A DNA stretch of 64,000 nt from Sipunculus nudus. Lineage: Eukaryota; Annelida; Sipuncula; Golfingiida; Sipunculidae. The stretch covers positions 3,163,741-3,227,740 of the forward strand of contig CM049318.1 in NCBI GenBank assembly GCA_026874595.1, in the 5' to 3' direction. This document shows, piece by piece, positions 13,701-24,840 of this stretch. How positions within the stretch are numbered: position 1 is the first letter of the stretch; each line of letters starts with the position of its first letter. Below the pieces are notes generated by a model that did not search any database, was not told the DNA's origin, and saw nothing but the letters and a program-made list of their open reading frames with translations. The position numbers were made by a program, and so were the translations under genes.

Positions 13701-13943
13701 TAAGTTTCTGAAATTTTCATTTTTGAATTCTCCTTATAGACACATCTTAATAATGTAGTTTTTACATCTTATATAGGACCATCTATCCCAGTGCCAAGCA
13801 CGACTCCAGCGGAACAACCCAAACCAAACGGGAACGCGGGCCAGATAACGAGCAACGTCGCGGGTGGAACGACATCTGTCGGCCAGATGCTTAACTACGC
13901 TTTCCTGGTCGCACCCGTCCTATTCTCCGCCATTTTGTCTTAA
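5296..13943 (+). CDS. Three-Ig-domain, probably GPI-anchored cell-surface protein (7 exons recognised, 5' end missing)
   Basis: Join 5296-5586, 8990-9085, 10124-10274, 10746-10960, 11375-11562, 12769-12892, 13777-13943. Every junction is AG/GT and keeps the frame, giving 409 residues from the first whole codon to TAA. Ig1 has Cys29, Trp46 and a D-x-G-x-Y-x-C motif ending at Cys108. Ig2 has Cys164 and Cys229. Ig3 has Cys270 and Trp285 but no Cys at the usual F-strand position. Several N-glycosylation sequons are visible (NIT, NNT, NAT, NHT, NFT, NAS). After Ig3 come a Pro/Thr-rich stem, a small-residue stretch (GGTTS) and a hydrophobic C-terminus ending at the stop, the layout of a GPI-anchor signal. 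A role in adhesion or recognition at the cell surface is inferred from the fold only. The signal-peptide exon was not found. A polyA-type AATAAA lies at 14528. Confidence 0.85.
5640..5825. repeat. 53-bp intronic tandem repeat, 4 copies
   Basis: TTTTGAAA/GATCCC blocks start at 5645, 5698, 5751 and 5804, a regular 53-bp spacing. TGAAAATTTAACC lies between them. The array is in the intron just after Ig exon a. Confidence 0.85.
5826..8420. other. Intron of the Ig gene; dispersed repeats
   Basis: No exon was recognised here between Ig exons a and b. About 6938-7085 matches 38030-38177 (CAAACTCGGTGTATTT, TATGCGGAAACAA, ACTTCATTAT in order). About 7540-7640 matches 2715-2830. Confidence 0.5.
8430..8560. 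repeat. Degenerate GAGTCC hexamer repeat
   Basis: Runs of GAGTCC, GAGTCG, GAGTAC and AGTCCGAGTC variants. The same class occurs at 8818-8935, 23070-23480, 40575-40620 and 42860-43190. Confidence 0.85.
8818..8935. repeat. Degenerate GAGTCC hexamer repeat, second block
   Basis: CGAGTCCGAGTCCGAGTCC and variants, ending about 55 bp before Ig exon b. The minus-strand Arg/Thr-rich open frame over it is a repeat artefact. Confidence 0.88.
8990..9085 (+). CDS. Ig gene exon b: end of Ig domain 1
   Basis: Acceptor CATTTTCAG; donor ATCG|GTAAG. It encodes the E-F-G strand region of Ig1 with the typical S-L-E-D-N-G-V-Y-L-C motif. It starts with two bases completing a codon and ends in phase 1. Confidence 0.88.
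9086..10123. other. Intron of the Ig gene
   Basis: AT-rich sequence between Ig exons b and c, ending in the acceptor CTGTACACAG. Nothing else could be supported. Confidence 0.5.
10124..10274 (+). CDS. Ig gene exon c: first part of Ig domain 2
   Basis: Acceptor TGTACACAG; donor AA|GTGAGT. It encodes the A-C strands of Ig2 including Cys164 in an S-I-G-C-R-A-E-G motif followed by P-A-P-K, typical of I-set domains. The last 24 bases plus the donor are the first unit of the 44-bp array in the following intron. Confidence 0.88.
10251..10660. repeat. 44-bp tandem array that begins inside an exon and includes its splice donor
   Basis: Units start at 10251, 10295, 10339, 10383, 10427, 10471, 10515, 10559, 10602 and about 10645. 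Each reads roughly GGCACCTAAGATCCGCATTA then CTAAGTGAGTATATCAATAT. The first unit is the end of Ig exon c plus its donor. The fourth unit keeps CTAAGTGAGTAT, an intact donor sequence. The others have CTATGTGAAT, CTAAGTGTGT and similar variants. Confidence 0.92.
10692..10738. repeat. (ATT)n microsatellite at a splice acceptor
   Basis: About 16 ATT units end 7 bp before the AG acceptor (GTTGAAG) of Ig exon d, taking the place where a pyrimidine tract would be expected. Confidence 0.95.
10746..10960 (+). CDS. Ig gene exon d: end of Ig domain 2
   Basis: Acceptor GTTGAAG; donor CAGT|GTGAGT. It encodes the rest of Ig2 with the F-strand Cys229 in H-V-I-K-C-V. It begins by completing a Lys codon and ends in phase 1. 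Confidence 0.86.
11375..11562 (+). CDS. Ig gene exon e: first part of Ig domain 3
   Basis: Acceptor GATTCACAG; donor CACG|GTACAC. It encodes two cysteines (257 and 270) and the Trp of V-K-W-E, then N-glycosylation sequons. The 3' half of the exon together with its donor is repeated three more times in the following intron. Confidence 0.85.
11500..12105. repeat. Four-copy array made from the end of an exon, its donor and a GA/GT/G-rich tail
   Basis: AACTCAGGG recurs at 11522 (real exon), 11667, 11845 and 12016. Each copy continues to ACTTCACGGTACAC, which is the exon end plus donor, then ACACCCTCACACA, (GA)n, (GT)n and poly-G. Unit lengths are about 145, 178 and 171 bp, and the differences lie in the simple-sequence parts. 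Copies 2-4 differ slightly from the exon (GAACGTCACAGCTAG instead of GAACGCCACAGCCGA). Confidence 0.93.
12106..12768. other. Intron of the Ig gene
   Basis: No additional exon was seen. The intron ends in a strong pyrimidine tract (CTCTTTTTTTTCTACGGCAG). Confidence 0.5.
12769..12892 (+). CDS. Ig gene exon f: end of Ig domain 3
   Basis: A strong pyrimidine tract precedes the acceptor; donor CTAG|GTAAGA. It encodes the E-G strands of Ig3. The F-strand position where Cys is expected reads Y-H-V-L-T-I-K-A-G-N, with no cysteine. Confidence 0.86.
12940..13035. repeat. Small palindromic repeats around CCCCGGG
   Basis: ATACCCCGGGTATAA at about 12936 and ATACCCCGGGGTATAC near 12966 are near-palindromes; a looser GTTTATACTCCTC-type copy follows at about 13021. 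They lie in the intron before the last Ig exon. Confidence 0.6.
13777..13943 (+). CDS. Ig gene last exon: stem and GPI-anchor signal
   Basis: Acceptor TATATAG. It encodes a Pro/Thr stem (P-V-P-S-T-T-P-A), a small-residue stretch (A-G-G-T-T-S) and a hydrophobic end (F-L-V-A-P-V-L-F-S-A-I-L-S) directly before TAA at 13941. No charged cytoplasmic tail follows, which favours GPI anchoring over a transmembrane protein. This is predicted, not shown. Confidence 0.85.
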
Positions 13944-15049
13944 ATCTTTACATGGACTTAAACAATCACCCATCTATCTTAGCGCCCGGGTAGTTTCAAC
14001 AAGGAGTTGAACCTCCATGGCTGAAATGCCAGGCGTAAACAAGTTCATGGACCCATTCTTAAAATGATTTTCATTTTAATTCGCTTGCAAGCAGATAATA
14101 CAAAATTAAGTGTTTCGATCACCACTATAGGCTCGATCAATGCCGATGTCACGTGACTATATGTGCATTCTACCAGGGATTTTACAGACACTATACTCGT
14201 GGCGAATTTTAAATATAAGATTTCAATAAGGTATTGGTATTTAGTCGACTGCGATAGAGTTTGTCCTGAGCGTACTACAATTTCACGGTAGGTGTGGCAG
14301 ATGGTGACCCCATCAGTGACCAGACAACAAAGCGCCATCTGTAGGAGATCGAATGAGATAACCTGTTCAACCTTTGATGAGCCGTTAAAGAGAATCAAAG
14401 CTAGGAGTAAGCTTTATTTCAAATGTAATTATTTTGTTTGTACATTTTCACATGAAAACATACATACGGTATAACATTTAAACACAGATGTATCCAAATA
14501 TCACCTCTAAAGATTCTATCAGTGGTGAATAAATGATTGTGTGGCTGTTGATTTAAAAAGACAGAAGAGGACACTGGGATATCATTAAACGAGACTCATC
14601 TCCCCAAGGATCAACCCATTTAAATAAAATATATTACATCGCAGGTTCATGGAACTTTGTGATCCCAAGTTTAGCTAATATTAATCAACATTTTAGGAAA
14701 AGAAAAATGTCAGACATAAGATATAGGAGGAGAAAATAAATGGCGACCACGTTTATATAAGCAAAACGCAAACACACTCGCGGAACCATACACAAATGAA
14801 GTTGTTTAGTACATACGTGATGATAGAAAGAAAAAAAAAAACAAATAACATTGATCAAGCCAAACACACAGATACGCATGCACACTTACAACATATACTT
14901 GCAGATATGTGTGCGACTGATAATTAACTATTTGTTGTCTAGCTTTTTTTATATTCGTATAGAAGTCACAATTTGTAATCGAGGACACTTCCCCAAGGCT
15001 ACAGTATTTTGAACTTTCATCACATCCTTATGTTGTTTTTATTATATGA

Positions 15050-15095
<46 letters not shown>

Positions 15096-15165
15096 CCTTT
15101 TTTTCTCTTAATATGTAATATATATATATATATTTATATACCCATACATATATATAAATATAAAT
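15050..15165. repeat. (TA)n microsatellite, interrupted
   Basis: Two TA runs are separated by a short T/C-rich stretch. Confidence 0.95.
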
Positions 15166-16452
15166 GTGATGATTATGCATATGATATTATAAATATTGCA
15201 TTCTGTATGAGCAGAGAGAGACACGCATTTTGTACTTTATTTATATATGTGAATGTAACAGAAAAACATAACGTCTTCATGTCGTAAACCAGGAAGATAA
15301 AAAGACCCTAGGGTAGATTCTGACCGTATATCTTCGTTCAGAGCAACGTATGTCAGAGCAATTTGTGTTAGATGCTCTGGAATAGATGTACATAATACAA
15401 CAGATAGCACTTGACGACAGGATGGTGACATCATTTTATAAACCTTAAGGTAAATGTCACAGGTGACCACCTGCAGCGGTCGGCTGGACTTCCCCCCGTG
15501 TTTTCTGAACAAATTCTACTACTCTGTGTTATTTGATCATCCTTATAATACGATGAATGTAGTACAAGTGTAGCAGCGAAGCTGGGCATTCTTTTAGTGG
15601 GCGATAATAGCTTCAGTGTTTCGGTGATCCACGTTCTCAATAGTCTCTGTTACGCTAGTAGGGAACTTTGAGCTGCTCAGACTCAGCCAGCATTGCTAGT
15701 GTAAACAAGAGCTTGCATGATGATTGGCCTAACATAATTATCATTGTTCATTATTGTTCACATGTAAATAATACCGCGCGAATGGGGGCATTTCTTGTGT
15801 TGAGGGCCATGTTAATGCCATCATGAAAAGCCAAGGATTACGGGATATTGAGCATCAGAGAATTCTGGGATACCGGTTGTAGTTTCGTGCTGGAGAAATG
15901 CTCCAAAGTGGCAAATTAAAAAGAAAAGAAAGATAAACTGGGACAAAAAAAGATTGTTTATATATCCGAGCCCTGTCGGAATAATTCAGAAGGCCTCATC
16001 AATTTAAGGGACCCAGTTTACGTCACTGTTTTACGACAGCTAATTTCTTGCTTGTCTCGCCGGCCTAACATGTGAGGTCATACTCGTATTTCCGCTTCCG
16101 CTTTCAGAACGACAATCCCTGGCTTAGCTTGATACGGCACAAGTGATTAGATGTACGACTTGTGCGCATTTATGTGGATTTGGCGAGTGTGATATTTGAT
16201 TATTCTATTCTTCCATATATATGAATGTACAAAGCGGTGTATTCCCACACAATAATAAGAATGATGACGCTAACGTTAAGGTATAGAATAGACTCTGTAC
16301 CTTATTAATTAATCATTAGATTAATTAATCATTAGAATGTATTATTGTAAACTATTTGCCTATAGGCATGCCGATGTGTTCATTATGTAAACAACACATC
16401 TCTTTAAATGTACTATATTATTTGCGGGTAGTATTATTTAATTTCTTACACG

Positions 16453-16456
<4 letters not shown>

Positions 16457-16538
<82 letters not shown>
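16457..16538. repeat. (TA)n microsatellite
   Basis: About 80 bp of TA with one CA interruption. Confidence 0.97.
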
Positions 16539-16541
<3 letters not shown>

Positions 16542-17756
16542 TATATAAAATTAGGTACTATTAACTGAGGTGTAGTCACGATAAGTTACTTATGCAATGA
16601 ATCATAGTTTAATCCATACATTAACGTTTTGCCCTTAAGATGGTGTTAGTATCATTGTATTCATGTTCATGCATTATATCTCTAACTGTAGGTCGCTACG
16701 TTAAATATTACGTCACGTGACCTTGTATATCAGCTAACAATACCTATGTATATACATTTACTATATACATAACGTATATACATGTATATTCGTCAGCCAT
16801 ACAGCGTCGTATAACTACATTAGTGAGTGGCACGCCGTACTGTTCATACTATACAGCGCTCTGTACATACACGTATGGTAGTACACCGTAATTCATCTGT
16901 GTATTTGATATAGCCATTTTATCAGTCTACATCTGCACGGACAAAACTTGTATTTTGAACTTCAGGAAAATTAACAGGATGACACGCAGTGGCGCCCCCT
17001 GTCGATGACTGCCGCATGTAATGGGAAACTATCTACGAGGACACTGTGGAATATAAACTGTTTCTTCGCGGCACTATTTTATAATGATGCATTAGTGCGT
17101 GAGTTTGGAATGATTATAATTATGCAGCTAGGTTTACATCTTTATTCTCGAATGCCAGGGAAGGCATCAAACATCTGGGAGAAAACTGTTCAGTTGCAAT
17201 GGGCATTGAAAGGGGGCGCCATTATTGTTTCATCCTCAGTGCGACAACATATTGTTTGGAATAAATCTTCTCTCCATAAATATGTACAGATCTATCAGCT
17301 TGAATAAATGATAAAGTTTTGCTCATATACACAGATATCCACGAATATGACATAAAATTGGGTAAAACGAAAATAGATTAACCAATTATTCATGAATGTT
17401 TCGATATATATGGGACGAAATATCAAGCCTGAAATATGTTATAGGAATCCGACTAAAACAGCAAAATCTTTATATCCCCGTATTTGAAGTAAATGCTTAA
17501 TGTACAGTCAGAAAGAACATACCTTGTAAGTGATCAGTGAAAATCGAAGATGTTTAGATTTCAGAAACGCTATCATGGCAACAAAAATAAGAACCAACAG
17601 ATCGTAGGGTAGTGGCACACACATTTTAACATGGCTGTAACTTGACCTTTGACCTGCAGCTGGGGCCTCATGTAATAGTATTGTAATAAAGCGATATTGT
17701 CTTTACTTGGTGGTGTTCGGTGTTGTTTGTTATATCCCCACGGCCACAGCAGGACT

Positions 17757-17892
17757 TGTAATGTCAGAAGGGCGCGTGTGGTGTCAGAAGGCGCATGTGG
17801 TGTCAAAAGGGCGCGTGTGGTGTCAGGAGGGCGGGTGTGGTGTCAGATCGGCACATGATGTGTCAGAAGGGCGTGTGTGGTGTCACAAGGGT
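17757..17892. repeat. Minisatellite, about 20-bp unit, 6-7 copies
   Basis: GTGTCAGAAGGGCGCGTGTG and variants follow one another head to tail. The region is GC-rich compared with its neighbours. Confidence 0.9.
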
Positions 17893-18739
17893 ACGCTGAT
17901 ATGCTCCAAATCAACTAATTAATTCCAGCTATTTACCATCCTTTTCTGTAGATATTTATGTGGATTCTGATTTACCTTGGGTACATATTGATGCATTTCA
18001 GGTAAGTTTTGTAAAAAAAATTTACTACAGTGCTTTTGTGAAGTGATGAAAGTATGAGCTAGTTCATCTGCAAACTGTTAGTAAACACGGTAGTGTTTTG
18101 TTGATAATTTTCAGTGAAATAAACATTGTCTTGTTATATGATATTACCTCTTATCTTGCACCACTTAATGCCAAACTCTGTGCTGGAACTCCTCAACAAA
18201 CGTACCAACCATCTTTCGTTAATTCAACCGGAGCATCAGACATTTATAATGGTAGGTAAAATGTAAAGTTAGGTTAAATCTGATGCTCTAAATATATCAT
18301 ACCACAATACCATAATACTCTTATAATAATAATAGTATTCCTGAATATTATATGGTTCTACAAATGGTCTACATTGGCTTTGTCTTGCTGTATTGCTTCA
18401 GTTACTTTTGATTCTGAATTTTTCGTGTTTTATTTTCGTGAAATTCATGGGTAACCTATTAGCAGGAAATTCAAGCCCCATGGCATGGACATTGACTTTA
18501 ATTTAGATGTTAAAAAAAAACAATCCCTTGTCGCTGTTCGTAGAGTAACAAAATTGTGTGGGCCTTCATTATCGTTCAGGTTGACTGAACGCACAAAAAT
18601 AGATGAAACTAATTTATTTAAAAAATCCTGAAGAAATCTAATTTAGAAAAAAAAGGTATTCAGTTCTATCTTGGCAAAAGATTTTCAGCGGTGACGAACC
18701 TACAAGTGTTCCTATCAAAGTACGTCTGGTATACGTGGA

Positions 18740-18770
<31 letters not shown>

Positions 18771-19035
18771 TCCCTCTCTCTCTCCCTCTCTCATATTATT
18801 TCGCTAAAATGCCTTCCTGTTCTGTTTGTCCTTTTTAAACGTACCTCAGAGTAACGTCATTAGTACAGTCGGAACACGACACCACAAATTACTCACGAGT
18901 GAATCCACGAAATTCTTAACCCCAAACAATAGTGTTTCATGTCAAAACCACGAAATATAATTTTATATCACGATTGTTTAAATCCTAAATATATCACAAT
19001 AACAGGGAGGTTTCATACTGAGCACCCAGATTTGG
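17893..19035. other. Intergenic; one microsatellite
   Basis: No exon is supported. A (CT)n/(CCCT) run lies at 18741-18792. About 17980-18110 belongs to a dispersed repeat also present near 120-260 and 27505-27620. Confidence 0.45.
18741..18792. repeat. (CT)n microsatellite with CCCTCT interruptions
   Basis: Simple CT repeats with CCCTCT interruptions near the right end. Confidence 0.95.
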
Positions 19036-19039
19036 AACC

Positions 19040-20110
19040 CGCATATTCATTCAATGAAAATCATGAACAAACCAATGAGTAAACAGTCAATCACCGAGGA
19101 AGCGCCACATTTCAATGATTTTGGCGACTCTCCGAAACAGAACACATGTAGTCCGTAACAGTACTCCTGTCCGCATGTTTTCCGGGATATGTTTATATAA
19201 AATAGACATTATAAAAAATTAGAAGGAGCTATACCGCCGACTGCCAGGTGGATCACGCACTGAATTCGTATGAGAAAAATAATCCAAACTAGAAATGTTC
19301 TCAGAGAGCGCAGACCTTCGCCAAGGCAGCTCATTAGTCCTACCCCAACATGGCATGGTCAGAAGTGTAACATTTTCCTTATAAAAAAGGCTCCCATGCT
19401 GTACGTTAATTTACTTACACCTTTCAGGGAAGCGGCACGTACACGTGGCGTGACGTCATGGATTGTCCTCTGTGACGTCACGACAAACAGCTCTTTCAAA
19501 CAAAGACATGGAAAGCCTTTTGTGTGGGAGCGTTTTGGAGGATCATTATCATAATTGACCTATCCATGAACTCTATATGACCTTTACTGCATATTCATTC
19601 AATGAATAATCAGCATTGAACTAACCAGCAACTAATCAGGTGACCTTAAACATTGTAAAGCGTCAATCATCTGACAAAAACAAAATTTTGCATAATTTGA
19701 CAGAGCTCTGTCAAACAGAACACGTGTAGTCTGTACCAGTAGGCAGTACCCAGGTCGGCATGTTTTCCTGGATATTTTTTTAAACAAATGAGATAGTATA
19801 ACAACAATTATAGGCCATATAGGCTTCAGGAGCCATTCCTCTGACTACCAAGTAAATAATAATGTCTTACCTGGCATGTAATTCGTATTAGACAAATAAT
19901 CCATAATATTGCAAAACAGTTCACAATGACTGCGCTATGAGGACAACGATACCAGTTGATGACGTCAGTCAATACGACGTCATGCGGCATCGACCATTGT
20001 GACGTTATTATTATATTATAAGCAGCTCTCGCTACCATATGGGCATGGAAGACCTTCTGTGTAGGAGCATTTTCGGGGCTCATTGTAATAACTAGGTTAA
20101 AAGGGCGGAG
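19040..20110. repeat. Two-copy diverged tandem duplication rich in TGACGTCA sites
   Basis: Copy 1 (about 19040-19560) and copy 2 (about 19590-20110) share, in order, CATATTCATTCAATGAA, CAGAACACATGTAGTC/CAGAACACGTGTAGTC, GCATGTTTTCC, AATTCGTATNAGA, AATAATCCA and GTGTNGGAGCNTTTT. Both hold two TGACGTCA-type sites (19449 and 19470; about 19964 and 19977). Confidence 0.8.
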
Positions 20111-21007
20111 CATTTAGGCTCTTGTGGATTGGTCAATAAGGTCTAAGGGGCGGAGCGTAAAGGCTGTGGTTGTTATGCACTGGGGTAGCAAACAGCATTT
20201 CAATAGAAGGAGTGATAAAGCGAATGTTTACGCCGTATCAGGATTTCAAGCGACGTGTTATATGACAACCAACATATAGCTGCTTGTTGATCGTATAAGT
20301 TTAATAATATCAAACTGATCAATCAATTAATTTATTATTAAATATGTTTGAACGACTGTAAATGAAAAAAAAAACTTTATTTTTTATTTTGGGACTTTTT
20401 TTACAAGTTTCAAGACACATATGACCGAAGGGGTCATGTTAAGCTCGGTGCATGGTGCCTCAGCAAGACATTAACATTGGAGAAACAATTAATAGGATTC
20501 TAAAATATAAACCCACGTTAAAAATCGTTGATCCTTATTGTTGACAATAATCAAAATAATTCAATTTAATATTTCAAATCTTTTGGAATCAGACAATTAA
20601 CAATTTAAAAAATTATACCATGCATTTCCGCTTATTTTAATTCTGTGCCCAAATAATATGAAAAAATAGGCTTCGTAATGGCTTCCTTACATTAAACGTG
20701 TGCGTTGTATATGGGTTGGGGATATTTTTACTCTGTTTGATATATATTTTTTTTAGTTTTCTTTTAAGTATCTAATGATAAAATGTTATCTTGTTTTAAT
20801 AAATGTGTATTTGTTGTATAAAATGTGATAAGCAATGTTTTATCCATTTTTTTCATTACACAAAACAAATTCCATGCCAAGTCAGCACACACACACGCAT
20901 ACATATAATTTAAAAGGTGTGTTTAAAATGTAATAATTATGTAAATTTAAGTATGTAATACTTGTATATAAAATATCAAAATATAACGTGTATACATGTA
21001 AATATGG

Positions 21008-21020
<13 letters not shown>

Positions 21021-21054
<34 letters not shown>
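21021..21054. repeat. (GT)n microsatellite
   Basis: Seventeen GT units follow a short TA run. Confidence 0.97.
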
Positions 21055-21065
<11 letters not shown>

Positions 21066-21796
21066 GATAGACACTTGTAGTATGTATATAACAAAATATC
21101 AAATCAATTACTCAGTCAGTCATAAAGAGAACTCCAAATCTGTTTCAGCAGTCTCTCTCCTTCCTTGTTAGAATGTTTTGCCATATTACTTTCAAAGATG
21201 TTACACTTGAACCTTCAGATGATACACTGGCAGAAGTACCCATGCATTTAGTCCAAATATACCTATGTATACTGATCAAAGTTACCAAAGACAACATATT
21301 GGTAATTTTGTATAATTTTAAATGATAATTTATTGTAAATGTACTTTTCTTGGAATTAAATCTGCTATCATGCAGAGTTTTATACTGGAATGTATGGTTT
21401 CTGGACACATTTTTTTTCATATTACACAATTCTTAAATTGGAGGATACTAAAAGTACCCCTGAAATCCAGATAAACGGTTTTACATCAGCCCAAACAAAA
21501 ACAGAGAAATTATTCTTAAAATCTTGCTTGTAAATTTTTATTTGCACAAGCAAAGCTGAGGCAGTATGGCAAGAACTTTACCTATAACATTGCCAACATA
21601 AAACAGATTGATAATAGCCATTGGGCTTTCCGTCTGGTGGAGTGTTATATACAGAACTGTATCATACATATATACTGTGTATAATTATAATGTTACTGTG
21701 TGTGTGATTTTTTTTTATAATGAAACATGACTCTTTCATAATTCATTTAAAAATGTGAATTTCATGCTTTGTATTATATATTTCAAATTTATTAAA

Positions 21797-21830
<34 letters not shown>

Positions 21831-21840
21831 TATATATATA
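21797..21840. repeat. (CT)n then (TA)n microsatellite
   Basis: CT dinucleotides with one CTAT interruption run into TATATATATA. Confidence 0.95.
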
Positions 21841-23069
21841 GGCCTATATATATTAAATTATAAAAGGAAATAGTGTAAATTTTATAAATAATCAAATGTA
21901 TGTATCATTTCCATGATGATGGGCCGGAGGGGGGGGGGGGGGAGTAGTTAAAATTAGTACCACCCTCCATCGGTATGAGAATGGTACGTATACAGCTTTT
22001 TTAAGACTAGCCCCGTGTGTGCTACTATAAGGTTACATGTATTTATGAGGTAAGGCCTGCCAAGTAAAAACTAACTTTACGAAAAGTATATAGGCCTATA
22101 GTAATACTATTGCTAAACAAAAAAGCGCTTATCAATGTCAAAACAACAATTTTGCATTTCTGATTATGAAGCATGTATGTATAAATTATGATAAAAAGAA
22201 AGGACCAGCGCTTTATTCTTACGACAAAACCAAGTTGCTTATCAGCTGATTTTTGCAGAATCAAAATATGCCACCACGGCACCAGTCACAACATTGTTAA
22301 TGTTATAGGCCTAACAACAACAAACTTTGTAGCAAAGCGTCGCGAGCGATATTGAACAAACACAAAGGAATTTGTGTAGCATGTAAAGCACGTTGTTACC
22401 TGAAAATCCTGCTACTTTGTTGAAAGTATAGATAGTATACATATAACAATATTTATGTACAGAATAATTCGTGTTATCGCAGTAAATGTGTCAATGCATT
22501 AGATAATTATCAAACACGCTGACAGGCTATATCACCTTATCATTTACTCGAATCGGACTGACATAGCTACATGTAAAATCATATATTGGTGAGGTTGTTA
22601 CTTTCTGCAACATTTGTGGTATCTGTATCTCGCATGGCTGTTATGGCTCCACAGGTAAGAAACTTAAAACGTTGGAGAGAATTGAAATGCACGCCTAGGG
22701 TAGGCATTCAAGTTACTGTTGTTCAATTCCGCAAAATACATTAAATGCATGAAATGTTTATATATATTATTCTTTATTTAACTATATGTAAACTGGTCAA
22801 AGTTGTAGTATAAGTAAGTATACGTATACAACCGCTGAACATGTTTCTTTTTCCCCAGATGATTTCCTGAAAAAAACTTGAATTTGTTTATAATTTAATA
22901 GAAGAAAGCTGTGACGATCCAGTTTTTTGTTTAATTTTTGGACCTTTTCAAATGATCGGTCATGCATAGGTATTTATTGCCTTCATAAAACTCCCAGCAC
23001 CCATTAGCGCTTTGTGCCAGCGGTACTTGCAGTAAGTACCATATTTTAGTCGACCATCCCCCAGTGATG

Positions 23070-23480
23070 ATAGACTTGAGTCGACCTTTTAGGGACTCAG
23101 ACTTGGACCCTAGGATCCTGGATCCGATCTTGTACTCGAACGCGGAGGTAAGGACTCGAGAAACCAGGCTTATGTACATATACGAGCTTCCAACAGAATA
23201 TTACAGAATTAACACTATATATACCAGGAGCTTCAAATGTATATAAGCCATTATTGTAAAATCATGTATAAACTAAATTAAAATGTACATGATAACCTGA
23301 AATTTCTATTTTAAAATGCAGGATTATAATATTTGTATTGGACTCGGACTTTGATTTGGATCCAGATGACTCGGCCGCGAAGAAGGCGGACTTAGACTCG
23401 AACCTCTAGGACTCGGAATTTGACTTGGACTCGAGTGGCTTTAATTCAGAGTTGCACGCGACCTCGGATGGTGTGGACTC
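23070..23480. repeat. Degenerate GAGTCC/GGACTC repeat within copy A
   Basis: GGACTCAGACTTGGACC and GGACTCGGACTTTGATTTGG style hexamer variants lie in two blocks with unrelated AT-rich DNA between. The counterpart is at 42860-43190. Confidence 0.8.
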
Positions 23481-24840
23481 GACAGTAATATGTGTCTACA
23501 CCGCCAATATGAACTATAATAATTATTTCTGGGACCTTGCTTAGTGTGATAACACGTGAATACTTACAGGCTGACATAGATAGCCACAAAAACCCTACCA
23601 GTTTCTCTGTAGATATTACGTGTTTGTTTACGAATCCTGAGAAACCTGTTAAAGAAGTCAGAAGGGATAAGTGTTTTTTATACCTTAATTACAAATTAAT
23701 AGGAAGAAGTTTATTCTGTCTTTCCTGGCAAAATGATCTTGAGAGTTGACTTCAGCAAACACATATATACAGAAAAAAATGCAGGGAAGTTATCAATGAT
23801 GTATTTATGTAAGTATGAGCTGACAGTACAAACTATTAACTGCTCTCAGCCATTAAAATACACCATCAAATGACTAAAATCGCGTTTCAACCTTTGTCAT
23901 GTTTTCACTTGGTATAACAAAACCACCATCGATGATATCATGGGCACTTATTATTTATACATATATTTAATTACACCCCACCTGACCTTTGTAAAGGTCA
24001 TCATTTACATATTTGAATATTCAAATGATATCCATAGTCTTGGAGGTCATTAACATGCCTACAGCCACAAGGAGACGTTGTCCACTCGAGTGAAATATTG
24101 TGTTGCCCATGCAAAGTTGATTGTAATCTGAGCTCAGCTAGCTCGAATATTTACTATAAAGTCTTTTTCATGTCATGTCCATCTATTTTTTTTTTATAAA
24201 ATTCAATAGTTACATTTTAAGAGAATTAATTATAGTATTGTGTATAGCATTAAAGGACATAATTTTCAACATATATAAATAAATACCCACCTAACAACTT
24301 ATTCAAGAAACAGAATTATATGAAAATATGAGAAATCAGTCTACGTTTAACAACATAGCAGCTCTTCTTATGGCGGTCAAGGTCATTGGTCACATGCAAA
24401 AACAGCCTCAATTGATAGCTGTTGATTGGATGAAGACATGTAAGCACCCTAAAATAAACAGCTAAAATAAAGACGGCTATTTATGCAGGGGCACATCATG
24501 TCTGTCAGATCATAGTGAAGAGGCCAAAAAGTTGTGAAACATGAATTAATAAAAAAATATAAACTTTAAAGAAAATAATCTACAAAAACAATTTGACAGT
24601 TGGTGTTGAAACGGACTATACACTCCGTTCTAACACCCCTGTCCACCTAATATTACGCTACATTTCTTTTAAATGTATTTTGTTTGCCACTACAAATCAG
24701 CTTTTATCAAAGAAAGTAATTTATGATGATTTAATTAAGCAATATAAAAAATTTCAATACATTGCGTCGCCGGGACGGTGTTCACCTGTCTAGAAGTGAT
24801 GCCAAAAATGATGGCGTTAGTTCTGTTTATCCATGTGATG

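Larger units (their letters stand above)
13944..17750. other. Ig gene 3' end then intergenic DNA
   Basis: AATAAA at 14528 is a candidate polyA signal. (TA)n runs lie at 15050-15165 and 16457-16538. TTAATTAATCATTAGA is repeated directly at about 16304-16335. No gene is supported. Confidence 0.45.
20111..22365. other. Intergenic; microsatellites
   Basis: No gene is supported. It contains (GT)n at 21021-21054, (CT)n(TA)n at 21797-21840 and a poly-G tract near 21930. Confidence 0.45.
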
